Assembly (NCBI GenBank): GCA_023426245.1
Contig: JAFABB010000016.1
Span: 1-60,277 of the forward strand
Reading direction: 5' to 3'
Source: Bacillota bacterium
GTDB taxonomy: Bacteria > Bacillota > UBA4882 > UBA8346
Length of the DNA: 60,277 bases
Every line of letters starts with the position of its first letter. Within the stretch, counting starts at the first letter, position 1. Position numbers and translations under genes: made by a program. Positions 54,088 through 60,277 of the stretch are shown here, one piece after another. Below the pieces are notes generated by a model. It had not been told where the DNA came from, searched no databases, and saw only the letters and a program-made list of their open reading frames with translations.

Positions 54088-54246
54088 TTATTCTATTTCT
54101 TTGGCCAACTCACTCTTTCCTTTCTCTACCAACTTTTTGACCATATTTCCACCTATCTTCCCTGCCTCTTTTGCGGTTTCCCATTTAAGTTGCTCATTAC
54201 CATTGGAATTTTTTTTCATTTCATTCGTATTTTCTTGATCTGCCAT
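54088..54246 (-). CDS. small acid-soluble spore protein-like protein
   Basis: A 52-residue protein. Its C-terminal half WETAKEAGKIGGNMVKKLVE (residues 22-41) resembles the glycine-rich GGxMVKKLV segment of alpha/beta-type SASPs, which coat and protect spore DNA, and also the KGG-type stress proteins. The N-terminal 20 residues are hydrophilic and Asn-rich. It is shorter than standard SASPs (60-75 residues) and lacks the first SASP motif, so the match is partial. The ribosome binding site is weak (GGGAAG). Confidence 0.65.
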   Translation of the reverse strand: MADQENTNEMKKNSNGNEQLKWETAKEAGKIGGNMVKKLVEKGKSELAKEIE

Positions 54247-54389
54247 TTCTTCACTTCCCGTGATCAATTTTTACAATTATGGCGGGATTTATACTTTCTT
54301 TAATCCTCGATTCCCGGCTTGCTTTAGGAAAAACTCTTTCGACAGGTTTATAAAAAAAATCACTGGGCAAAATAATTCCGGTGATTACA

Positions 54390-55121
54390 ATGATTCAACT
54401 TCAAAACCCTCAAGGTTTCCTGGATAATGAAGACAAGGAACTTCTTCAAACGCCTTGCCCGCCTATATCTGATTTTACAACCCAAGATCCCTGGCGAATT
54501 TTACGGATTCAAGGCGAGATGGTCGAAGGATTCGATGCTCTTTCAAAAATCGGTCCGGCTGCGACCATTTTTGGTTCAGCCCGTTTTGGAGCCGATAATC
54601 CATATTATCAAGCTACAATTGATATAGCACAGCATTTATCGGCAGCCGGCATGAGCGTGATTTCCGGTGGAGGTCCGGGAATCATGGAAGCTGCCAATCA
54701 AGGCGCATTCCAATTTCACGGCACCTCTGTCGGTTGCAGTATTCAACTTCCCCACGAACAGGCTCCCAATCCGTATCAAACCATCGCTTTAAAGTTCCGC
54801 TACTTTTTTGTACGGAAATTAATGTTTATCAAATATTCAGTCGCTTTCATCATTATGCCCGGCGGTTTTGGCACCATGGATGAACTGTTTGAAGCCTTAA
54901 CCTTGGTTCAGACCGATAAAATAGACCATTTCCCAATTGTACTTTACGGTTCTTCCTATTGGAAGGGCTTACTGGCCTGGATGGAGGAACAAATGCTCCC
55001 GGCAGGCAGCATTGGTCCGGAAGATTTAAAATTGCTGCAAATCGTTGACGATCCTGGGGAGGTAGCCGCGATTGTCATCGAAAATAGTCGTCGACATGGT
55101 TTTTTAAAGAGACCATGCTAG
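54390..55121 (+). CDS. LOG family (TIGR00730) nucleotide-monophosphate phosphoribohydrolase-like protein
   Basis: The 243-residue Rossmann-fold protein has the two LOG motifs, SGGGPGIMEAANQGA (about residue 91) and PGGFGTMDELFE (about residue 157). Related enzymes cleave nucleoside or cytokinin monophosphates to base and ribose 5-phosphate. Such genes are often annotated as lysine decarboxylase, which is wrong for this fold. The ATG at 54390 is preceded by GGTGAT; a GTG three codons earlier is possible. It is one of two plus-strand genes and faces the patatin gene. Confidence 0.88.
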   Translation: MIQLQNPQGFLDNEDKELLQTPCPPISDFTTQDPWRILRIQGEMVEGFDALSKIGPAATIFGSARFGADNPYYQATIDIAQHLSAAGMSVISGGGPGIMEAANQGAFQFHGTSVGCSIQLPHEQAPNPYQTIALKFRYFFVRKLMFIKYSVAFIIMPGGFGTMDELFEALTLVQTDKIDHFPIVLYGSSYWKGLLAWMEEQMLPAGSIGPEDLKLLQIVDDPGEVAAIVIENSRRHGFLKRPC

Positions 55122-55127
55122 AAAACT

Positions 55128-55231
55128 AGTAGAGCGTCTCATAAATAAACGGCAATCAGAATAGGGAAGATACGCTCTACTTAAGTAAAACGTTCCCAAC
55201 CATTAAGTAGTTATTTAGAGAACGTTTTACT
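55128..55231. repeat. two adjacent perfect inverted repeats between convergent genes
   Basis: AGTAGAGCGT (55128) pairs with ACGCTCTACT (55172), a 10-bp stem. Directly next to it AGTAAAACGTTC (55184) pairs with GAACGTTTTACT (55220), a 12-bp stem. Loops are 34 and 24 nt. The second stem ends 2 nt into the patatin coding end. No long T-run follows either, so they are not standard terminators, though they lie between converging genes. Confidence 0.5.
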
Positions 55232-56306
55232 AGCTTACACTGAACGCTTTTATTTTTGAGTTCCGGATGAGGTTTTTCCCGGTTAGTTGGGTACACAATT
55301 CCGCAATTTTTCGTTGATTTTCTTGAATCAATTTCTCTCCTAACACTTTGTACATATGAATCCGGTCCGGGTCCGCGGCATCCATCTGATCGTTATCTTG
55401 ATCCAAGCGCACTTGAAAACGGTAATAACGGGGCATTCCGTTTTCAGCGGGGGGCAGCAATCTCCGCAATTGATAATCTACAGTGTCGCTCACTCCATCA
55501 AATACTACATCCAAAATCGGCTGAGCCCAGCGAATCCCCCAGTGTTTTATTTTGGCATAGGGCAATGGACGGGAAAATTGTCCAGTCCCAAGTGATAATA
55601 GAATGATATCGTCTGTACTTTCACAAATGGTCCTGGTTCCGCCGGAAGTAAAATTTTTTCGGTTTTGACGATCATGGGCGCGGGCATTGGCAATTGCTTC
55701 AGCATAGGCACACATACCAGGATTATTGGCAAATACTCCTCCATCAATCAAACTGCAGTAATCCACTGCTGTGAGGGTCTTAATTTTCGCAGGTGAAAAA
55801 TATGTGGGTGCGGCAGAGGTAGCGCGAGCCACATCCCGCATTAGAAAATCCGCTTCCGGATGATTGACATTCTTTGCCTTGGTACTTTTAAAAAACCAGG
55901 AATCGCGGTTTTCCGTATCGTAAGCTGTAATCAACACTTCAGTCAACGCTTCCTTAAGGCGGGTATTTCTGAAATATTTAGCCAAAATACTTTCAATACC
56001 ACGGGCAGGATATTTTTCACGGAGGATAAATCCCAGCGCCAGCAGCTTATGGCCCAACGAGCGGCAAAAAATCGCCTTCCCTTCCTTTTCATACAATTCA
56101 ATCATATCATCGGCACTGTATTCCGGTTTGCCATTACCATCCGGCCTGGTTAAGCCAAGAGCTAAAATACCCCCGGTTGATGTTCCGGCGATAAGGTGGA
56201 AAAGCTCCGCAATGGGTTTTTGGGTTCTTTTTTCAATCTCCGAAAGAACCATTGCCGGGATAATCCCCCGGATCCCTCCACCATCGATTGATAAAACCCT
56301 AATCAT
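55230..56306 (-). CDS. patatin-like phospholipase
   Basis: A 358-residue serine acylhydrolase of the patatin fold, which releases fatty acids from glycerolipids. The oxyanion loop is DGGGIRG (residues 8-14), the nucleophile Ser is in AGTSTGG (about residue 45), and the catalytic Asp is in LIDGGVFANNPG (about residue 188). Length and overall layout resemble CapV-type phospholipases. No CD-NTase, Cap2 or Cap3 gene is adjacent, so it is treated as a stand-alone enzyme. Start 56306 follows GAGGAGG; an ATG one codon upstream is equally possible. Confidence 0.88.
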   Translation of the reverse strand: MIRVLSIDGGGIRGIIPAMVLSEIEKRTQKPIAELFHLIAGTSTGGILALGLTRPDGNGKPEYSADDMIELYEKEGKAIFCRSLGHKLLALGFILREKYPARGIESILAKYFRNTRLKEALTEVLITAYDTENRDSWFFKSTKAKNVNHPEADFLMRDVARATSAAPTYFSPAKIKTLTAVDYCSLIDGGVFANNPGMCAYAEAIANARAHDRQNRKNFTSGGTRTICESTDDIILLSLGTGQFSRPLPYAKIKHWGIRWAQPILDVVFDGVSDTVDYQLRRLLPPAENGMPRYYRFQVRLDQDNDQMDAADPDRIHMYKVLGEKLIQENQRKIAELCTQLTGKNLIRNSKIKAFSVS

Positions 56307-56447
56307 CATATACCTCCTCACTACTCCGAAGGAAGGGCTGAATATTTAATGAAATAACAACCGCTTCCCTATGACTTTTCAATAACAATCCGCTAAAAAT
56401 GGATGAATACTATCTGGACTTTACCTTTCGTATGATAATATATATGA

Positions 56448-56463
56448 ATAGGATTTATCCTAT
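56448..56463. promoter_or_regulatory. 16-bp palindrome upstream of the patatin gene
   Basis: ATAGGAT-TT-ATCCTAT is a perfect palindrome about 140 nt before the patatin start and just beyond the tex terminator. It could be an operator; nothing else supports this. Confidence 0.3.
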
Positions 56464-56489
56464 AGGCTAGTTCACAAATGGTAAAAAAA

Positions 56490-56525
56490 TCCTATCCCCG
56501 CAGACATTTGCTGACAGGGATAGGA
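56490..56525 (-). terminator. tex terminator
   Basis: TCCTATCCC pairs with GGGATAGGA around an 18-nt loop and is followed by TTTTTTT on the minus strand, 44 nt after the tex stop. Confidence 0.8.
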
Positions 56526-56568
56526 TAATGAACCGAAATTTGTTGATACGATTCCGACAACCGAAAGA

Positions 56569-58908
56569 TTATTTCACCTTGAAGCCCGCTTTCAAAAAGC
56601 TCTCTCTTAAAGAGTTGGCGGTAATATCTTTGGTTTCAGTCGGCTTTTTGGAAGCATCACTTCGAACAGGTTTTTTGGTTCCAGCTCCCATGGCTGGACT
56701 TTGGGGTGCGTCTTCTCCGGCTTCTTTTTTCATCGATAAAGCGATTCTTTTTCGTACCAGATCGACTTCCTTCACCCGGACCTCTACAATATCGCCCACA
56801 GCCACCACATCATTGGGGTTTTTTACATAATTGTCGGAAAGCTCCGAGATATGAACCAGGCCGTCCTGTTTGACGCCGATATCCACGAAGGCCCCGAAAT
56901 CAATCACATTCCGGACCGTTCCCGTTAGCATCATTCCCGCTTTTAAGTCTTCCATCGTCAAGACATCATTCCTGAAAATGGGTTTCGGCAAATCTTCACG
57001 GGGGTCGCGTCCCGGTTTGGCCAGCGCCTCTACGATGTCTTTCAAGGTTGGTTTTCCCACTTCAAGTTCTGCAGCAGTTTTATCAATATTAACATCCTGT
57101 AACTTCGTTTTTAATAAGGCCAGCCGTTCTTTATCACGGATATCGTCGGGAGCAAAGGCCAATTTCTTCAGAAGATTCCGGGCTATTTCATAGGATTCAG
57201 GATGAACCGCAGTGGCGTCCAATGGCTCATCGCCATCGGCGATTTTTAAAAATCCCGCCGCTTGCACAAAAGCCTGATCTCCCAAACGTTTTACTTTTTT
57301 GAGCTGGGCCCGGTTTTTAAACTTACCGTTTTCATCACGGAAAGCGATCACGTTCTTGGCTACCGCAGGCTGCAAACCGGCTACATACTGAAGCAACGCC
57401 GGAGAAGCAGTGTTGAGGTCCACTCCTACATAGTTAACGCAAGATTCCACAACCCCACCCAGGGTTTCTCCCAATTTCTTCTGGTCGACATCATGCTGAT
57501 AGAGGCCGACTCCAATGGATTTGGGGTCGATTTTAACCAGCTCCGCCAAGGGGTCCTGAATCCGCCGGGCAATGGAAATGGCGCCCCGGATCGAAACATC
57601 GAGATCGGGAAATTCCTCTTTGGCTAATTTCGAAGCCGAATACACCGAGGCTCCAGCCTCACTTACGATACAATAAGAGGTTTTGGTAGCCCCCAGCCTG
57701 TGAATCAATTCCGCCACCAATGTTTCGGACTCCCGGGAGGCTGTCCCGTTGCCAATGGATATTAAAGAAACATGATATTTCTCAACCAGCTTTTGTAATA
57801 CTTCCAGGGTTTCTTCCCAGCGGTTAACCGGCGGATGCGGGTAAATCGTCCCGGTTGCCAGTGATTTCCCGGTTTCATCCACGACTGCCAGTTTGCAGCC
57901 GGTACGGTATCCCGGGTCAATGCCCATCACCCGGAGTCCATTGACCGGAGGTTGCAAAATTAAATTCCGCAAATTGAGGCCGAACATCTTGATGGCGTGT
58001 TCTTCGGCTGTTTCGGTAATCGCCGCCCGTAATTCCCTTTCCAAAGAAGGAAATAACAGTCGTTTATATCCATCAGCGGTCGCCTCTTCCAACTGGGCGG
58101 TAAAAATTGATTTGCGGTTGGCGACGATCAGGGCTGTCAATTTATTCAAAGCCGTCTCATGTTCCGCTTCCAAAGTCACTTTCAATGCTTCTTCTTTTTC
58201 GCCGCGGTTGAGGGCCAATATCCGGTGGGGAGGAATTTTTTTCAACAGTTCCTTAAACTCGGCATACATACGGTATTCATCAAGTTCCGCAGCTTCTTCG
58301 TTCTTTTTACTACCTTTTTTCGCCTCTTTAGCCTCAGAGGCAATCAAAGCCTCTTCCCACAAAAATTCGCGGAGGACCTTACGGTAATCGGGATCATCGG
58401 ATACTTTCTCGGCGATAATATCCCGGGCGCCGGCTAAAGCGTCCTCTGGGGTTTCCACTCCCGCTTCTTTATTGATAAACGGCGCCACCAGTTCATCGGT
58501 GTTACCGGATTCGAGTTGTTGGTTCCAAATAAGATCCGCCAAGGGTTCCAGGCCTCTTTCCTTGGCAATCATGGCCCGGGTCCGTTTCTTTTGTTTATAC
58601 GGACGGTAAAGGTCTTCCACCTCTTGAAGCTTGGTGGCTTCCATAATCGATTGAGCCAATTCCGGGGTTAATTTACCCTGTTCCTCAATGGATTTCAAAA
58701 CTTCCCCTTTTCGGGCTTCCAGGTTCCTTAAATAATTTAAACGTTCCTCAATATCCCGTAATTTTTCCTCATCAAGCTCCCCGGTTGCTTCCTTCCGGTA
58801 ACGGGCGATAAAAGGAATAGTATTTCCATCATCAAGCAATTTGACGGTACTTTCGATTTGGCGCGGCGTAATTTTCAGTTCTGCGGCAATCACTTTGATT
58901 AAATCCAT
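56569..58908 (-). CDS. tex: Tex-family S1 RNA-binding transcription accessory protein
   Basis: The 779-residue protein has the full Tex layout: an N-terminal helical part (IAAELKITPRQIESTVKLLDDGNTIPFIARYRKEATGELDEE), a YqgF-like RNase H fold (MGIDPGYRTGCKLAVVDETG, about residue 328), helix-hairpin-helix motifs (NTASPALLQYVAGL and RAQLKKVKRLGDQAF), and a C-terminal S1 domain (GMMLTGTVRNVIDFGAFVDIGVKQDGLVHISEL, about 655-690). Tex binds RNA and affects transcription. The tail is basic and Pro/Lys-rich. The ATG follows AAGGAG and a clear terminator closes it. Confidence 0.96.
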   Translation of the reverse strand: MDLIKVIAAELKITPRQIESTVKLLDDGNTIPFIARYRKEATGELDEEKLRDIEERLNYLRNLEARKGEVLKSIEEQGKLTPELAQSIMEATKLQEVEDLYRPYKQKKRTRAMIAKERGLEPLADLIWNQQLESGNTDELVAPFINKEAGVETPEDALAGARDIIAEKVSDDPDYRKVLREFLWEEALIASEAKEAKKGSKKNEEAAELDEYRMYAEFKELLKKIPPHRILALNRGEKEEALKVTLEAEHETALNKLTALIVANRKSIFTAQLEEATADGYKRLLFPSLERELRAAITETAEEHAIKMFGLNLRNLILQPPVNGLRVMGIDPGYRTGCKLAVVDETGKSLATGTIYPHPPVNRWEETLEVLQKLVEKYHVSLISIGNGTASRESETLVAELIHRLGATKTSYCIVSEAGASVYSASKLAKEEFPDLDVSIRGAISIARRIQDPLAELVKIDPKSIGVGLYQHDVDQKKLGETLGGVVESCVNYVGVDLNTASPALLQYVAGLQPAVAKNVIAFRDENGKFKNRAQLKKVKRLGDQAFVQAAGFLKIADGDEPLDATAVHPESYEIARNLLKKLAFAPDDIRDKERLALLKTKLQDVNIDKTAAELEVGKPTLKDIVEALAKPGRDPREDLPKPIFRNDVLTMEDLKAGMMLTGTVRNVIDFGAFVDIGVKQDGLVHISELSDNYVKNPNDVVAVGDIVEVRVKEVDLVRKRIALSMKKEAGEDAPQSPAMGAGTKKPVRSDASKKPTETKDITANSLRESFLKAGFKVK

Positions 58909-59000
58909 TTTCTAAAACTCCTTTGAAATGTTCTGAAACAAATTATACCAAAAGCGGCCTGGAATTGACAGTTCAAAATTGTCCATAAAACATAAAAAAA

Positions 59001-59022
59001 CTGCAGTTCAAAAACGAACGCA
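59001..59022 (-). terminator. probable terminator downstream of the FtsB-like gene
   Basis: On the minus strand TGC-GTTC pairs with GAAC-GCA (one bulged base) around a 6-nt loop, followed by a T-run (TTTTTTT). Confidence 0.5.
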
Positions 59023-59117
59023 ATTTTTAAGACTTCTTGACGAATTCGGATTTCCTCCATCAATTATGGATATTTATGAACAGAGGATTGGATTTTTCAA
59101 TTTAAATTTTAGCCGCT

Positions 59118-59564
59118 TTAATTTTTGACTGACGGCTTATTTGGGGCTTCATTTTTCTTGCCCGACGATTCATCATCGTAAGCCCCTTCAGCGACTATCA
59201 TTTGGGATTCCTCCGACTTGACAAGCCCGATTTCATGAGCTTTTTCCTCAACATAAGAGGGTGTTTTCATATAATCCCGTTTTTTACGAATCGCCACTAA
59301 CTGTTTTTGCATCGTGCCGTACTGGTTTTTCAACTGATGAATCTCGCTGGTGCTGGCAATATAATAATAAACTCCTTCAACCAAAGGAATAACGGTAATT
59401 TTTAATCCCGCAAACAAGGCTAAACCCCACATTACAAAAGGCCATATTGAACGCGGCCGGAAATGCCACTTCTTGTTTGCTTTTTTGACACGATGGATCG
59501 GAACATTTTCCGGAATCCTGTTAAACCGATTATCTTGATCCAAAAAGGTTCTCGGCCTTTCCAT
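59118..59564 (-). CDS. FtsB/DivIC-type septum formation protein
   Basis: A 148-residue protein with a basic cytoplasmic start (about 1-38), one membrane helix (about 39-62) and a coiled coil (about 70-100, IHQLKNQYGTMQKQLVAIRKKRDY). It then has SYVEEKAHEIGLVKSEE, the usual short segment after the coiled coil in FtsB/DivIC proteins, which bridge FtsL and FtsQ in the divisome. The C-terminus is a charged tail. The ATG follows AAGGAG. It is 12 nt downstream of a small HTH gene. Confidence 0.82.
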   Translation of the reverse strand: MERPRTFLDQDNRFNRIPENVPIHRVKKANKKWHFRPRSIWPFVMWGLALFAGLKITVIPLVEGVYYYIASTSEIHQLKNQYGTMQKQLVAIRKKRDYMKTPSYVEEKAHEIGLVKSEESQMIVAEGAYDDESSGKKNEAPNKPSVKN

Positions 59565-59576
59565 CCGTTACTCTCC

Positions 59577-59804
59577 TTACGTTTCTTCATCATCCGCGCC
59601 GGATATCCCCAAAGCCGATCCGGGCAGAACAATAACCACTTCATAGCCCTTTGCCTTGGCGCGATTGTATAAAGTCGCCACCGAACTCTGGGTGATTCCC
59701 AGCTTCTTACCAATACTATCGGCTGTTTCTCCCATTTCCTTTAAGACGACAACCTGGCGTTCCCGGAAGCTCAACTCCTCCACGCCGCGAATTTCGATTT
59801 TCAT
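59577..59804 (-). CDS. small helix-turn-helix protein (sigma region 4-like)
   Basis: A 75-residue protein whose centre (LSFRERQVVVLKEMGETADSIGKKLGITQSSVATLYNRAKAKGYE, about residues 11-55) matches the region-4-type helix-turn-helix used by sigma factors and LuxR-like regulators. No other domain is present, and the last 20 residues are Gly- and acid-rich. It precedes the FtsB-like gene by 12 nt and is probably co-transcribed with it. The ATG follows GGTGAT. It may regulate its own transcript. Confidence 0.75.
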   Translation of the reverse strand: MKIEIRGVEELSFRERQVVVLKEMGETADSIGKKLGITQSSVATLYNRAKAKGYEVVIVLPGSALGISGADDEET

Positions 59805-60101
59805 TATATCACCGCTACCACAAAATGACTACAAAATTTTTACATTATTTCGACAACATCTTAAGATTTCCTGCCCGCCTTTATTTTAATACCATTTCGC
59901 CAATCCTTTTTTCATTTCTCCCTTGGATGATTTCATTTCGTCAAACATTTTTCTCATTGGCCCTCTCCCGTTTTGGACGAGCGAGGGATCTTTGATTGCC
60001 TCTTTTTCGCCGCCTTGATCCTTCTCACGCAACAGCGGGGGGAGACAGCCTTCTTAGAATAATCCCCCGCTATCACATGATCCAACAGTTTTAATTTTTT
60101 A
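59805..60101. other. gap without a supported gene
   Basis: Two short frames on the minus strand (a 23-codon one with ATG at about 59960, and a basic one downstream of the partial gene) lack enough support to call. No RNA or repeat recognised. Confidence 0.4.
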
Positions 60102-60277
60102 TCAGCCCTTTTCTCTTTTCCCTATCTTTATATCCATCACTTCCAGCATCATCAACACGGCGAGCTTAAAACCATATCCAAAGGATGCGTAAGCTTCCAT
60201 CACGCTTATATTGCAATCCACATCCAAAAGCTCTTCCACCGTTTGAAAATCTTCAGCCGGCAGTCTGGTTTCCAATA
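60102..60277 (-). CDS. C-terminal part of a DUF6809-like protein, cut by the window edge
   Basis: The last 58 codons of a gene that enters from beyond the window and stops at TGA 60102. The visible part has PAEDFQTVEELLDVDCNIS, then MEAYASFGYGFKLAVLMMLEVM, a pattern like the DUF6809 family of short Bacillota proteins with unknown function. The rest of the gene is not visible, so the start, size and role cannot be given. Confidence 0.55.
   Translation of the reverse strand, partial: LETRLPAEDFQTVEELLDVDCNISVMEAYASFGYGFKLAVLMMLEVMDIKIGKREKG

Noticed and set aside
54390..55121. Lysine decarboxylase
   Set aside because: The PGGxGTxxE motif defines LOG phosphoribohydrolase-like proteins; the decarboxylase label is a known misannotation.
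55230..56306. CBASS effector (CapV-type phospholipase) system
   Set aside because: The patatin resembles CapV, but the neighbours are a LOG-family gene and tex; no CD-NTase or Cap2/Cap3 gene is adjacent.

Overview
The window reads as a chromosomal segment of a spore-forming, two-membrane (diderm) member of the Bacillota. Starts follow strong AGGAGG-type ribosome binding sites, a cysteine T-box leader is present, and there are a dlt operon, a SpoIVB-type S55 peptidase domain and a small SASP-like protein. Alongside these lie outer-membrane and LPS genes: bamA, tamB-like, two ompH/skp-like genes, lpxD, lptF, lptC, lptA and kdsB. Negativicutes, Halanaerobiia or Hydrogenispora-like lineages would fit; I cannot place it more precisely. 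Almost every gene is on the minus strand; only the CYTH gene (1495) and the LOG-family gene (54390) are on the plus strand.

Layout. 1-15 kb holds small accessory genes (Nudix, CYTH, MgtC, three GNATs, a metallo-beta-lactamase-fold protein), a complete dltC-D-X-A-B operon (4.0-8.4 kb), a TrpB2-type tryptophan synthase beta chain, a VOC protein overlapping a YiaK-like 2,3-diketogulonate reductase, and an isochorismatase-fold gene broken by one in-frame TAA. 15-18.2 kb is a large multi-PAS hybrid histidine kinase. 19.1-24.9 kb is a compact amino-acid cluster: RidA, an ABC importer (ATPase, two permeases, lipoprotein binding protein), a threonine-synthase-fold PLP enzyme and a YheO-type PAS regulator with a clear promoter and an upstream palindrome.

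24.9-26.5 kb is gene-poor. It has the second copy of a structured intergenic element (first copy near 18.6 kb), its companion terminator hairpin, and about 480 bp of degenerate tandem repeat with an uninterrupted 21-nt period that ends at the kdsB stop codon. 26.5-31.6 kb carries kdsB, cysS and cysE behind a cysteine T-box with a strong promoter, then a Re-type citrate synthase / homocitrate synthase family gene.

31.8-53.7 kb is a long minus-strand envelope block. In transcription order: S55 peptidase-domain protein, TamB-like, sigma-70 family factor, a membrane protein that may be its anti-sigma partner, BamA, a second predicted beta-barrel protein, OmpH-like, coiled-coil protein, OmpH-like, LpxD, LptF, LptC, LptA, then YprB-like and YhaM-like nucleases, a membrane protein, MtaB, HIT and RpsU. 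The order suggests one assembly module for outer-membrane proteins, lipid A synthesis and LPS export, with its own regulator inside it. 54-60.3 kb has a SASP-like gene, the LOG-family gene, a patatin phospholipase, tex, an FtsB/DivIC-like gene with a small HTH gene, and a gene cut by the window edge.

The items most worth a second look are the 21-nt array, the duplicated structured RNA candidate, D-alanylation genes in a cell with LPS genes, the sigma/membrane-protein pair inside the Bam/Lpt block, and the nonsense-mutated hydrolase.
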